Source of the DNA: Leeuwenhoekiella polynyae
Lineage (GTDB): Bacteria; Bacteroidota; Bacteroidia; Flavobacteriales; Flavobacteriaceae
Reading direction: 5' to 3' (one strand)
DNA: 64,000 nucleotides
NCBI RefSeq assembly: GCF_042683665.1
Contig: NZ_JBHUOO010000006.1
Shown here: one piece after another, positions 34,789 to 43,713 of the stretch
Layout: every line of letters begins with the position of its first letter
How positions within the stretch are numbered: the first letter of the stretch is position 1
The notes under the pieces: model-generated
Databases searched by the model: none
Told to the model about the DNA's origin: nothing
The model's input: only the letters and a program-made list of their open reading frames with translations
Position numbers and translations under genes: made by a program

Positions 34789-36144
34789 TTACATTTTCAT
34801 TTGTTCTTTTTCACTGTTTTCCATTCCCATATTCATATTTCCGTCTTTATCTGTATGCGATTTCATAAAAATAAATTGAGAAAGAAAAATGAGGGCAATA
34901 CCAATTGCAGCAACTATTAGTACAAATGGGTCGTTTACATATTTTAAATAGATAAATGCTGCCAAAATAACAACATCCAACAGTATGGCAATTATTGGAA
35001 TAATCGGGTTGAATTTTACTTCCTTTTTCAAATATTTAAAAAGTCCCCAATGAATAGCAATGTCCATTATCAAATAGAAAATAGCACCAATGGAAGCTAT
35101 GCGAGTTAAATCGAACAAAACAGTCAAAAGTATCGCTAAAGAAACAGTAAAAATCAGCGAAGGATTTTTAAGTTGCTTCATTCTGTTCATATCAGGAACT
35201 TGTTTCATATTGCTTAACATACCCAACATTCGCGAGGCAGAATATACGCTGGCAATTACACCGGAAACTGTTGCAACAATGGCTAGTAAAATAGTTAGCG
35301 TTGAACCCCATTCGCCAAATAGAGGTTTTGCTGCTGCTGCGAGAGCATAATCTTTTGCTATTATAATTTCTTCAATACTCAATCCGCCAGCAACCGATAA
35401 TGCCAAAACAACATAGATAACCGTACAAACGATTATTGATATAATTATGGAACGCCCTACATTTTTATGAGGATTTTTTATATCGCCACCTTGATTGGTA
35501 ATGGTCGTAAATCCTTTGTATGCAAGGATAGACAAGGCCAATGCGGCAATAAATCCAAAACCTTCAGGCAGGGATTGGCCATTGGCAGCACTATAAGTAC
35601 CTGTGATTGTGGGTAAACCAGAAATAACCAATCCTGATATAGCAAGAACTGCAATACCCACTACTTTAATAATTGCAGTAATGGTAGCGGTAGTCTCAAT
35701 AATCTTGTTACCCGAAATATTGATGATATATGCAGCAACAATAAGCAATACACCCAATGCAGATGCATAACCTTCATATCCTTGCGGAAACAGTCGTAAC
35801 GCATACGCCCCAAAAGTACCTGCCACTAAACTTTCTGAGACAACCATTGATACATACATCAGCAAAGAAAATGAACCAGCAAGTGTACCTGGTAAATAGG
35901 CCTTTGTCAAAAATTTAGCAACACCTCCAGAAGAAGGATAGGCGTTTGAAAATTTAACATACGAATAGGAGCTAAAGCCTACTACAACTGCGCCTGCGAT
36001 AAAAGCAATAGGAAATAAATCGCCGACTAATTCGGCTATCTGCCCCATTAAAACAAAAATACCTGCACCAATCATTACGCCTGTACCTAAAGATACAGAG
36101 CCTAATAATGAGAGCTTTTGGGTATTTATTTTTAATGGTTTCAT
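34789..36144 (-). CDS. APC-family amino acid permease
   Basis: A 451-residue inner-membrane transporter with about 12 membrane segments. The start LGTGVMIGAGIFVLMG is the APC substrate-binding motif GxGxGIF. A central block FGFIAALALSILAYKGFTTI and the loop NPHKNVGRSI are typical for the family. The C-terminus ends in a Met-rich tail (DGNMNMGMENSEKEQMKM), which is unusual for an amino acid carrier and could bind copper. The transport substrate is unknown. It lies just upstream of the copper ATPase. Confidence 0.85.
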   Translation of the reverse strand: MKPLKINTQKLSLLGSVSLGTGVMIGAGIFVLMGQIAELVGDLFPIAFIAGAVVVGFSSYSYVKFSNAYPSSGGVAKFLTKAYLPGTLAGSFSLLMYVSMVVSESLVAGTFGAYALRLFPQGYEGYASALGVLLIVAAYIINISGNKIIETTATITAIIKVVGIAVLAISGLVISGLPTITGTYSAANGQSLPEGFGFIAALALSILAYKGFTTITNQGGDIKNPHKNVGRSIIISIIVCTVIYVVLALSVAGGLSIEEIIIAKDYALAAAAKPLFGEWGSTLTILLAIVATVSGVIASVYSASRMLGMLSNMKQVPDMNRMKQLKNPSLIFTVSLAILLTVLFDLTRIASIGAIFYLIMDIAIHWGLFKYLKKEVKFNPIIPIIAILLDVVILAAFIYLKYVNDPFVLIVAAIGIALIFLSQFIFMKSHTDKDGNMNMGMENSEKEQMKM

Positions 36145-36218
36145 CTCGAAATTTCTATTTAATCTGATTACAATATTGGTTGCGGGTCACTTTTTATATG
36201 TTATATATATGTTTCAAA

Positions 36219-36512
36219 TTACCTTAATTTTTTTCGGATTGCCTCAGAAATATTTTCAGAGTAAACCCCATAAGCATCCACCAATAAGCCTTTTATTCCA
36301 TTTTTGGAAGAAATGGCATATAGTACACTATTGTCATCTGTGCTACTCATTCCTTCAAAACGATGCATCTCGTCCACCTCAAAATCTTCTGGATGGAATT
36401 TCAACTTTAGAGCATTACATTCCAGATGTTTCTCTTTCAAATTGAAATCAACAGTGTAGCCTTTAGCCTGTAAATGAGCCATAGTTTCAGAAAGTGTATC
36501 GTAGCTTTTCAT
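36219..36512 (-). CDS. 97-residue conserved protein, copy 1 (often misnamed PRPP synthetase)
   Basis: A small cytoplasmic protein with the conserved core RFEGMSSTDDNSVLYAIS and LKGLLVDAYGVYSENIS. Similar Flavobacteriia proteins carry the name phosphoribosylpyrophosphate synthetase, but at 97 residues without the PRPP loop it cannot be that enzyme. Function unknown. A close paralogue lies at 62343-62636. Its presence next to copper genes in both places suggests a stress or metal role. Confidence 0.85.
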   Translation of the reverse strand: MKSYDTLSETMAHLQAKGYTVDFNLKEKHLECNALKLKFHPEDFEVDEMHRFEGMSSTDDNSVLYAISSKNGIKGLLVDAYGVYSENISEAIRKKLR

Positions 36513-36520
36513 ATTATAAT

Positions 36521-36595
36521 AGTGCCCGACTTGGGAAGGAGTTTTAACTAATCAACAATGAAAAATTTTCCATTCCCTTCCCACATCAGGACTTA
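36521..36595. repeat. Covarying hairpin repeat, copy A
   Basis: GTGCCCGACTTGGGAAGGA, a loop containing AACTAATCAACAATG, and CCCTTCCCACATCAGG followed by ACTTA. First of four related intergenic hairpins in this island. Confidence 0.65.
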
Positions 36596-36669
36596 TTTTA
36601 TGTTCTCTTGGCCTGTTTTAAATATCATAAATACTCTTATCATTCTTTTTGAATATAGAAAACACATAG

Positions 36670-37212
36670 TTATTCCAATTTCAGCACCAATTGTGCAAAT
36701 TGCACATTTATTGTTTTATCCAAACCTTGCATTAAAGAATCTAACCCCGTATCTGAAACCAAAACCTGTCCCGTTGCACTTATCAGACAAGACATATTTA
36801 TGCCCTGTTCTATATGGGTAATGGTTGCTTTAAACTGTGATTTATAGGTTTCCCCTTGATATAAAACATCAACCAGCCAATTAAAATTGATAGGGTCGTG
36901 CCGTTTTGATAAAAAATCAACGGATGGAATAGTACCTGTAAACCGAAGAATTGCAGGTGCTTCCCCTTCTTGTATAATGGCATTTAATTCAGGAAGGTCT
37001 GTTACTAAAGTTTTAAGGTCTAGAACACCATTTACTACTTTAGAATTGTAATCAAGATATAGTGCCAGACTATGGCTTTCTGCCTTGATAGTCTTACCGT
37101 CCACCAAAGTCATCATCTCAATATGGCCATCATCGGTTCTATATATTTTTTGAGCCGAAACCTCGAAATATGTTATTAAAAGAACTGCGAACATCAATAG
37201 TTTAGTTTTCAT
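36670..37212 (-). CDS. Exported protein resembling YceI, unknown function
   Basis: A 180-residue secreted protein with a signal peptide (LLMFAVLLITYFEVSAQ). The track of alternating beta strands, with SLALYLDYNSKVVNGVLDLK and APAILRFTGTIPS, recalls the YceI lipocalin-like barrel of the gene at 40479, but the match is weak. A TTG at 37269 would extend it by 19 residues; the ATG at 37212 starts right at the signal peptide and is preferred. Nothing points to a clear activity. Confidence 0.65.
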   Translation of the reverse strand: MKTKLLMFAVLLITYFEVSAQKIYRTDDGHIEMMTLVDGKTIKAESHSLALYLDYNSKVVNGVLDLKTLVTDLPELNAIIQEGEAPAILRFTGTIPSVDFLSKRHDPINFNWLVDVLYQGETYKSQFKATITHIEQGINMSCLISATGQVLVSDTGLDSLMQGLDKTINVQFAQLVLKLE

Positions 37213-37283
37213 AATGTTTATTGTTGCTAATTGTTTTCTATATAAAGTAAGTATAACCATAATCCGCAATTGCCAATTTCAAA

Positions 37284-38528
37284 TCAAACTGATTTTGCTA
37301 TTTTTTCCATAATTGTAAGGTCTGTACCAAATTTGCAAATCGCATCGCAATGCATCCTCAATTCAGAAAACAAAATATACTTTATATGCATCTTGGAATT
37401 TTTGATTACAGGTCGATTCAATTGATGTATGACGTCTTTTTCACGATGGTTTGGAATGATGATATAAAAAACCTCATCGCCATCGGAAATGCTGAAATAT
37501 AAATCGGACAGTCTTAAAATTCCTGAATAGATACTGGTGCTTTTTTCAACCTCAAAAGCGGCTACTATATTATTGGTTCCCTTTTCAAACCAAAGCACAT
37601 CAATGAGTTTAATGGTGGTTTGGGTTTCCTTATCGCAAGGAAGCGCTGGAAATGTTTTCATTGAAATGAACGAAAAACTTTGACCGCCAAAAGATTTACT
37701 TTTATCGTTGCTGGCAGGTGTAACGTCAAAACCAAGTGAAATGCCGATTTTCAATAAATGGTATTGCATTTCGTCGTGAAGTTTCTCTTCCTGCTTTTCT
37801 TCCTGAATTTCCCTTTGCCGTTTTACGATGTTTTTTTCAAATTTGACCCGTTCGGCCTCACTTAAATATTCGTCGTTACCTATGAGCATTTTTTGGGTGC
37901 CAATCTCGAAACACAATCCTGCAATTGCGCCTAAATCGTTTGACAGTTCCGTTTTGTTTTTAGTATTGGTTTCTATCAAGATTTCCCTGATTTTCAGATA
38001 CTCCGTCCAACTTCCCAATTTCTTTTTATCCTTGAACAGAAAATTAAACCCATTTAGTATGGCCGTATTAAATGGTGGAAACCAAGTGGGATGCAAAAAA
38101 TATAAAATACTTGCTACCGCTGGGCCGAGGCCTTTTACTTTGAGTGCATCCAACTTTACGATTTCCCTTACGACCTGTTCTTCCGTTTTGGCATTAATAC
38201 AGTTTTCCAAAAATTGACCAAAAGCTATTTTATTGTCCTGATTTTCATAGATATCAGGAATGCGCAGTTTCGGCTTCCAATAAAAAGGATGCGCCACACC
38301 CGCAAAAACTTGCTTTTGCTCTGCAATGCTGCCCAACACAAATTCCAGACTGCTTTCCTTAAAATCGTTTGGGAAGGTTTTGTTTTTAATGTCCTCAATC
38401 ACCTGCAAAACGCCTCTACGGATGGTTCTAAACGCCTTCAATCTCTGGTCATTGTCAACAAACCAAGTATTGTAAACACTTTCCGAGTCGGTTTTATATT
38501 GATGGATTATTTGAGGAAAATTGCTCAT
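37284..38528 (-). CDS. Helix-hairpin-helix protein with PD-(D/E)XK-like nuclease motif
   Basis: A 414-residue cytoplasmic protein. The middle has a helix-hairpin-helix-like segment (LKVKGLGPAVASILYFLHP). The C-terminal third has LIDVLWFEKGTNNIVAAFEV followed by EKS, fitting the Asp-(x)-Glu-x-Lys pattern of restriction-type nucleases, then SIYSGILRLSDL. No methyltransferase lies beside it, so a classic restriction-modification pair is unlikely. The ATG at 38582 would overlap the upstream gene by 46 bp, so the ATG at 38528 (9 bp clear) is chosen. It could be a defence or repair nuclease. Confidence 0.6.
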   Translation of the reverse strand: MSNFPQIIHQYKTDSESVYNTWFVDNDQRLKAFRTIRRGVLQVIEDIKNKTFPNDFKESSLEFVLGSIAEQKQVFAGVAHPFYWKPKLRIPDIYENQDNKIAFGQFLENCINAKTEEQVVREIVKLDALKVKGLGPAVASILYFLHPTWFPPFNTAILNGFNFLFKDKKKLGSWTEYLKIREILIETNTKNKTELSNDLGAIAGLCFEIGTQKMLIGNDEYLSEAERVKFEKNIVKRQREIQEEKQEEKLHDEMQYHLLKIGISLGFDVTPASNDKSKSFGGQSFSFISMKTFPALPCDKETQTTIKLIDVLWFEKGTNNIVAAFEVEKSTSIYSGILRLSDLYFSISDGDEVFYIIIPNHREKDVIHQLNRPVIKNSKMHIKYILFSELRMHCDAICKFGTDLTIMEKIAKSV

Positions 38529-38536
38529 TGTTGCTG

Positions 38537-39019
38537 TTATTTCGTGTTTCTTGAAGAGGTATGTGTTTTGATGATTTTCCATTCGCCACCCATCTTTTTT
38601 AGGATAGACGTTGCCACGCCTTTTTTGCGAATCGTTCGTGTTTCACCTTTTTCATTTGGGTTAAGCACTATGGTATAAATGTAGGTTTCAGTAGTAAAAG
38701 CATAGGGCGCATCTACTTTGGCATCGATTTCATAATCAGAAAAGGTAAAACTTTTAAATTCGCCTAATTCTGGTCCAAGATGATGCTCAATGTAATGTGC
38801 ATACGTGCCTTCGACTCCACCGGATTCAAATACTTCAGAATCTTCTGCAAATAAATTGAACGTGCCTTCAGTTGTCAAATTTTGAATGGCATCCTTGTAG
38901 GTTTTCATCACAGCAATAACCGCTTCCGTATCCGTCTTTGCTTTTGTTTCCTGTGCGTTGGATAAGCTGAAAGTAGCAATGAGAATTGTTACGAGTGCAA
39001 TTGTTTTAATTGTTTTCAT
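38537..39019 (-). CDS. Exported NTF2/SnoaL-like protein
   Basis: A 160-residue secreted protein with a signal peptide (ALVTILIATFSLSNAQ) and an NTF2-like cone fold pattern: AVIAVMKTYKDAIQNLTTEG, FAEDSEVFESG, HHLGPEL and the final KKMGGEWKIIKTHTSSR. Members bind small ligands or act as accessory domains. No specific role can be given. It is co-oriented with the nuclease-like gene downstream and the channel gene upstream. Confidence 0.8.
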   Translation of the reverse strand: MKTIKTIALVTILIATFSLSNAQETKAKTDTEAVIAVMKTYKDAIQNLTTEGTFNLFAEDSEVFESGGVEGTYAHYIEHHLGPELGEFKSFTFSDYEIDAKVDAPYAFTTETYIYTIVLNPNEKGETRTIRKKGVATSILKKMGGEWKIIKTHTSSRNTK

Positions 39020-39037
39020 AATTTTAGTTTTTAAAGG

Positions 39038-39595
39038 TTATTTATTATCAACGTGTATTCTATTAATATTTGCAATGCCAAAGACAAGTACCAAAAAGCT
39101 CAAGAAAATTTCCATCATTACCAGCGTTTTTCCCGCAATTGAAATTGGTACAATATCGCCATATCCAACCGAGGAAAAAGTTATCAAGCTGAAATAGATA
39201 AATTCAAAAAATTGCAAGAAGAATGAACCATTGAGCGAAGTACTCTCTTTGAAATTTTCAGAATTCAAAATATATAACGCGTGATAATCAGTCGTGAATG
39301 AAAAAACAATCAAAACAATCAACACCGCAAATAAAGTTAGGACGTGCGCAAGCTGATGGCTTTCGCCTATTATTTTAGCCAATTGTATGAACGTAAGCCG
39401 AACGATAAAAATGGTCTTGATTAGAGCCAAAGCCACAATTAAAATAGGTCGCCATAGGCCATTATCATCTGCTTGTGCCCAAAATATATAACTCAGTGAT
39501 ATAGCGATAACCGCCGTTGCGGTAAGCAATACTTTTTTAAAGAGCTGTCCATAAAACCCATTGCCGTTTGATATATCATTTATAGTTTCTTTCAC
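39038..39595 (-). CDS. Two-TM-type potassium channel family protein
   Basis: A 185-residue membrane protein with four hydrophobic segments. The C-terminal pair frames a pore loop with SSVGYGDIVP, the canonical K+ selectivity filter (TVGYGD-like). It has no attached RCK regulatory domain. It probably conducts K+ across the inner membrane. Its link to the copper genes is not clear. Confidence 0.88.
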   Translation of the reverse strand: MKETINDISNGNGFYGQLFKKVLLTATAVIAISLSYIFWAQADDNGLWRPILIVALALIKTIFIVRLTFIQLAKIIGESHQLAHVLTLFAVLIVLIVFSFTTDYHALYILNSENFKESTSLNGSFFLQFFEFIYFSLITFSSVGYGDIVPISIAGKTLVMMEIFLSFLVLVFGIANINRIHVDNK

Positions 39596-39758
39596 TATTG
39601 ATTTTTTTAATACATTAATATTAGTTATATCATTGCAACACCAATAAATAAGTATTGATGCCTTGAAAGGATAGATGAAACTCTAGTGGCCACTCCATAA
39701 AAATATACATCCTGAAAATCCAGTATTTACAATAAGATTTTCTTTCACAAAATTTCTA

Positions 39759-39820
39759 GTGCCTAACAAGGGGGGACTAAAACCAACCATCAACATTGAC
39801 CCTTCCCTAATTAGGGCTTT
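39759..39820. repeat. Covarying hairpin repeat, copy B
   Basis: GTGCCTAACAAGGGGGG, the loop ACCAACCATCAACATTG, and CCCTTCCCTAATTAGGGC followed by T. It may also terminate rightward transcription. Confidence 0.65.
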
Positions 39821-39852
39821 TTTTCTTGATATCTTTTTATATCATTTTAAGC

Positions 39853-40449
39853 TCAGTTTTTTACAGTATTCCCATATTGATATTTTGCAAATATTTTTGC
39901 CACCGCCTCCTTAATTTCCTTTTGCTTGTCGGTGGTATTTGCGTGCAGCACATCTGGCGCAAATCCTTGCCAGACTAATTGACGGCGTTTCATATCTATA
40001 AGTTCTATGACAACGCCACCTTCTTTGTGTTCTTGAGATGATTGGTAACCGCCATAATATCCATAACCGTAAGACCCGAAATGACCATAACCGTGACCAT
40101 AAGAAGGAAAATAAGGGTAGCCACCACCTGTGTTTATATCTCTTGTCTGTACAACGATACGGGAATCTACCAATAAATCAGGATTGCTCTTATTCAAGAC
40201 GTAGCCTTTATTTTCCATTTGTTCCTGAATGGCGCCTTTTAACCGTTTCTTTATCAATGTGTTGAAAAATAACGGTTCGTTTTCCTTGTCGCTGTCCATT
40301 TGAAAATCATCGGACCAGTAAAAGGTTTTGTAGGTTCCAAACTGTGCTTCTTGGTCATAATCGGTAACGATGGCCGAAGAAGTGACCGAACAACTTACTG
40401 CGGTAATGCTTATTAAAAGGCAGACTGCCAATTTTATTAATGTTCTCAT
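39853..40449 (-). CDS. DUF4136 lipoprotein
   Basis: A 198-residue lipoprotein (LISITAVSCS). It has the DUF4136 pattern: YDQEAQFGTYKTFYW near the start, RLKGAIQEQMENKGYVL in the middle and EIKEAVAKIFAKYQ at the end. A Gly/Tyr-rich stretch (GYGHFGSYGYGYYGGY) interrupts the domain. Function of the family is unknown; members sit in the envelope. Confidence 0.9.
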   Translation of the reverse strand: MRTLIKLAVCLLISITAVSCSVTSSAIVTDYDQEAQFGTYKTFYWSDDFQMDSDKENEPLFFNTLIKKRLKGAIQEQMENKGYVLNKSNPDLLVDSRIVVQTRDINTGGGYPYFPSYGHGYGHFGSYGYGYYGGYQSSQEHKEGGVVIELIDMKRRQLVWQGFAPDVLHANTTDKQKEIKEAVAKIFAKYQYGNTVKN

Positions 40450-40478
40450 AATCCATTTATTTAATTCAACAATCTATT

Positions 40479-41027
40479 TTATTTCTTCGTAAGTATTGCA
40501 TCCACACTCAAGTCGTGCTTGTCATTAACTTTTATAAATACCAAACTTGGGCGTTCCAAATTATAATCGGTAATCAATAAAGACCAAGAAGCTGTTAATT
40601 GAATTGTATCTTCTGAAACAAGTTTCAACTCAATAGGAATGGTTATTTCCCGAGTAACTCCGGCAAGGGTGAAATCTCCCTTTGCGTTGAGCGTTTGTGT
40701 CGCTTTTTCTTCAAAATTAAAATCGTCCATAAATTTTCCTTCAAAAACAACATTGGGTTTTTTTTCCGCTTTTACCAGATCATACATATGTCCATCCCGT
40801 TTTTCATTATCTGTCTTTATGGATTTTACAGGAACCGAAAAGGTCAACGTGCCGTCCTTAAAACCTATGGTGCCCTGTAAATCATCAGATTTGCCGATAT
40901 AGGAATTAAGTGGCATTTTTGCCTTAAAGGATGCGGTTCCTTCCTTTACTATATAATTTTGGGCCTTTATAGATACATTGCTTGAAAACAACAGTATTAT
41001 TAACAAATAAATTAAGTTTTTACCCAT
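40479..41027 (-). CDS. YceI family exported protein
   Basis: A 182-residue secreted protein with signal peptide (LLIILLFSSNVSIKAQ) and the YceI barrel pattern: TLTFSVPVKSIKTDNEKRDG, KKPNVVFEGKF and LNAKGDFTLAGVTREITIP. YceI proteins bind isoprenoid-like lipids. It overlaps the upstream glutamate-synthase-like gene by 8 bp. Confidence 0.92.
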   Translation of the reverse strand: MGKNLIYLLIILLFSSNVSIKAQNYIVKEGTASFKAKMPLNSYIGKSDDLQGTIGFKDGTLTFSVPVKSIKTDNEKRDGHMYDLVKAEKKPNVVFEGKFMDDFNFEEKATQTLNAKGDFTLAGVTREITIPIELKLVSEDTIQLTASWSLLITDYNLERPSLVFIKVNDKHDLSVDAILTKK

Positions 41028-42546
41028 TACTTTTTATTTTTCGACCATTCAATCCATTTGAGTATAACTCTTGATATGTCTTGGTCTCATTCTCATTGAT
41101 TCGGCGGACAATATACTTTTTGTCGATACCCTTTCTATTTTCAATACCCATTGATTTTAGCAGTTCCTTAAAACCTTCGATGGTATTTTTATGATAGTTG
41201 GCAACTTTGGTTTTTTTATCTTTTACAACAATGGATGCAACTCGGGAAGGCACCATTGTGGTAATTCCCGTAGGGCAGGTATCCAAATTGCATTTTAGCG
41301 ATTGCACACAGCCCAAGGCAAACATCATCCCTCTTGCGCTATAACAGGCATCTGCGCCGAGCGCCATCATTCTATAGATATCAAAAGCGGATATAATTTT
41401 ACCAGCTGCCATTACTTTAATTTCATCTCGCAACCCATACTTTTTAAGAATGCCGTTTGCGAAATGGATGGCTTCAATTATTGGCATACCGGCCCAATGT
41501 AAGGATTCCATATGGGCAGCACCAGAGCCACCTTCGGCACCGTCAATGGCTATAAAGTCTGGGCAATTTTGCTTTTCGGCAAAGGTTTGAACCATTCTTT
41601 CAAACTCATCTTGTTGACCAATGCACAGCTTTATTCCCACAGGTTTTCCTTTAGAGAGTTTTCTCAATTTTCTAATGAAGCGTAGCATTTCAACGTCATT
41701 GTCGAATGCCGAATGAAAGGCTGGGGAATGAATTTCCGTTCCCTGCTCCACATCCCTGAATTTGGCAATTTCCTTTGTGTTCTTCTTTGCCGGCAAAATT
41801 GCCCCAAAGCCAGGTTTGGCACCTTGCGATATTTTTATTTCAATCATTTTCACTACATCGTTGGTTGCGATATCGGCGAATTTTTTGGCGTCAAAATTTC
41901 CTTCTGCATCACGACATCCAAAATAGCCTGTTCCAAACTGAAAGATAATATCTGCACCGTATTCTTGATGATAGGGTGTAAAGCCACCTTCGCCGGTGTT
42001 TTGAGCAAAACCTGCTATTTTCGCACCACCGTTAAAAGCAAGGGTAGCATTTTTGCTTATGGAACCAAAACTCATTCCCGCAAGGTTGAGAATGCTGGCA
42101 GAGTAAGGTTTTAAGCAGTGGGAACTTCCTATAAGAACTCTAAAGTCGTCATTGATTTGTTTTGCAGGATATGTGGAATGGGTAAACCACTCGCGCCCCA
42201 CTTTGTCATACGGAATCTGTGTTCCAAAAGGTTGATTTATAAGCGCATCGGCAGCTCTTTTATAGACAATTTCCTTTTGAATTAAAGTAAAGGGTTGCCC
42301 TTCGGTACGGTTGAGCAATAATGTTTCCTGAATAACGTGGCGTTGCTCCTCAAGAAGATTTGTGATTCTACCAAGCAAAGGGTAGGTTCTCCTAATATTA
42401 TTTGATTCTTGAAAATAGTCCACAAGACCGAGAACGAGTAAAGGAAGGATAATCAATCCAATCCACCACAAATGGGGATGCCAAAATACCATAACGATAT
42501 ATGCAGCAACTAAAAATATAGCGGTTATAATAAATCCTTTTCTCAT
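41020..42546 (-). CDS. FMN-binding glutamate synthase family protein
   Basis: A 508-residue protein with two N-terminal membrane segments (FIITAIFLVAAYIVMVF, LWWIGLIILPLLVLGLV) and a GltS-like FMN barrel. Motifs include LAGMSFGSISKNA, FIAIDGAEGGSGAAH and the Cys cluster of the 3Fe-4S site, KCNLDTCPTGI. No glutaminase domain is present, so it is not a full glutamate synthase. In vivo substrates of this branch are unknown. It lies in the copper island between YceI and a DUF2231 protein. Confidence 0.9.
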   Translation of the reverse strand: MRKGFIITAIFLVAAYIVMVFWHPHLWWIGLIILPLLVLGLVDYFQESNNIRRTYPLLGRITNLLEEQRHVIQETLLLNRTEGQPFTLIQKEIVYKRAADALINQPFGTQIPYDKVGREWFTHSTYPAKQINDDFRVLIGSSHCLKPYSASILNLAGMSFGSISKNATLAFNGGAKIAGFAQNTGEGGFTPYHQEYGADIIFQFGTGYFGCRDAEGNFDAKKFADIATNDVVKMIEIKISQGAKPGFGAILPAKKNTKEIAKFRDVEQGTEIHSPAFHSAFDNDVEMLRFIRKLRKLSKGKPVGIKLCIGQQDEFERMVQTFAEKQNCPDFIAIDGAEGGSGAAHMESLHWAGMPIIEAIHFANGILKKYGLRDEIKVMAAGKIISAFDIYRMMALGADACYSARGMMFALGCVQSLKCNLDTCPTGITTMVPSRVASIVVKDKKTKVANYHKNTIEGFKELLKSMGIENRKGIDKKYIVRRINENETKTYQELYSNGLNGRKIKSNG

Positions 42547-42555
42547 TTTTCAGTA

Positions 42556-43230
42556 TTAATGTGAATGTTCATCACTTTCTCCGTGACCTTCTTCGTTTTC
42601 GTTACCAAGATATTTCCCCTGTGGGCCAACTCCTTCAATATGCACGAGCTGTGAACCATAGTGTCCTGCCTGTGCTACTGAATATCCTGCAAAAGCCATA
42701 ACTACAAATACCCCAATTTCAAAACCTCGCTTTAATTTGTACCAGAAGAGGCTTACTATTTTTAATAGGGCTGCCAAAGCACTTGCCCATAAAGTCCAAT
42801 CTGCATATTTGTCGTGCAGTTCCAAGACCTTTTTTGCGGTTTCTGTAAGTCCTTCGGTATGTGGGTGCACCAGTGTACCTGCTACGTAAGCTCCGATAAA
42901 TCCGAATCCTACTGTTAGTAAAATGACCCAATCCAGTGTGCGATTTAAAACGAACAGCTGGATGAGCTGTAACAAAACTGCCAATAAAAGCAGTACAATC
43001 GGGAAGTGTACAACTAATGGATGCAGATTAGGGAAATCGTCCAAACCGGCTTCAGTATGGTCTTGTGAGACAGAAATTGGACTGCTTGTTTCAAAAATAG
43101 AAAGTGATTTCTCATCCTTGATGTCGGTTTTAGTTTCAGAAACAATAAAATTACTATCAGCAAATACCGTCGAAAAACCTCCAAACAAGGCTAACATCAA
43201 TACGGTGAAAATTATTTTTTTAGATTTCAT
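42556..43230 (-). CDS. DUF2231-like membrane protein with His-rich tail
   Basis: A 224-residue protein with a signal peptide (FTVLMLALFGGFSTVFA), then about four membrane segments beginning NLHPLVVHFPIVLLLLAVLL, the typical DUF2231 block with conserved His. The end is His- and acid-rich (GHGESDEHSH), likely to bind metal. The upstream ATG at 43254 would overlap the small gene at 43247, so the ATG at 43230 is preferred. Confidence 0.82.
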   Translation of the reverse strand: MKSKKIIFTVLMLALFGGFSTVFADSNFIVSETKTDIKDEKSLSIFETSSPISVSQDHTEAGLDDFPNLHPLVVHFPIVLLLLAVLLQLIQLFVLNRTLDWVILLTVGFGFIGAYVAGTLVHPHTEGLTETAKKVLELHDKYADWTLWASALAALLKIVSLFWYKLKRGFEIGVFVVMAFAGYSVAQAGHYGSQLVHIEGVGPQGKYLGNENEEGHGESDEHSH

Positions 43231-43246
43231 TTTATATAGTTTTAAA

Positions 43247-43384
43247 TTAATCACCTGTTAATTGCAAGATCAATACACCTATCACAATAATGGCTATAAT
43301 GGCATAAATGGTATAATTGAACCATTTTTTGAAGCCACTTCTCTTTTGTTTGGTTTCGCTACCGGTTTTACAACAATCTTTCAT
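43247..43384 (-). CDS. Small single-span membrane protein with N-terminal Cys pair
   Basis: A 45-residue frame, MKDCCKTGSETKQKRSGFKK, followed by a single membrane segment (YAIIAIIVIGVLILQL) and LTGD. The CC pair close to the N-terminus and its place in a copper operon suggest metal binding. It lies 16 bp before the DUF2231-like gene. Confidence 0.6.
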   Translation of the reverse strand: MKDCCKTGSETKQKRSGFKKWFNYTIYAIIAIIVIGVLILQLTGD

Positions 43385-43486
43385 CTGTTGATATTTATTT
43401 ATTTTTAATTATCAGATGTAATTGGCCAATCAACATTTCGCTTGTTATCAACTTTTTTGTATGGCTCATTTCATACTATTTTATTT

Positions 43487-43555
43487 GTGCCTAATTAAGA
43501 GAAAGGGCTTCACTAACCAACCAAAAGTATGTGCCCTCTCTCTTATTAGGACTTA
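43487..43555. repeat. Covarying hairpin repeat, copy C
   Basis: GTGCCTAATTAAGAGAAAGG, a loop with CACTAACCAACC, and CCCTCTCTCTTATTAGG followed by ACTTA. The arms pair over about 19 bp with one bulged base. Confidence 0.7.
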
Positions 43556-43560
43556 AATTT

Positions 43561-43627
43561 TTGCCTGACCTGGGAAGGAATTAACACTAACCATCAACAT
43601 TGTTTTCCTTCCCACGACAGGACTTAA
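43561..43627. repeat. Covarying hairpin repeat, copy D
   Basis: GCCTGACCTGGGAAGGAA, loop ACACTAACCATCAACATTG, and TTCCTTCCCACGACAGG followed by ACTTAA. It stands in tandem with copy C, six bases apart. Confidence 0.7.
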
Positions 43628-43713
43628 TGACTACCCAAGATATCCCAGACATCTTATTTACTTCTGTTAACTAATAAACCAGAGCAACAAAAGATGCTTA
43701 GGGAAGGGATTAC

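Noticed and set aside
36219..36512. Phosphoribosylpyrophosphate synthetase
   Set aside because: Far too short and without the PRPP-binding loop. The name is carried over from databases.
41020..42546. Glutamate synthase proper
   Set aside because: The amidotransferase domain is absent and there are N-terminal membrane segments, so only the FMN-binding family name is justified.
43487..43627. CRISPR array
   Set aside because: The repeated units are hairpins with variable arms and only two stand in tandem. There are no spacers of even length and no cas genes.
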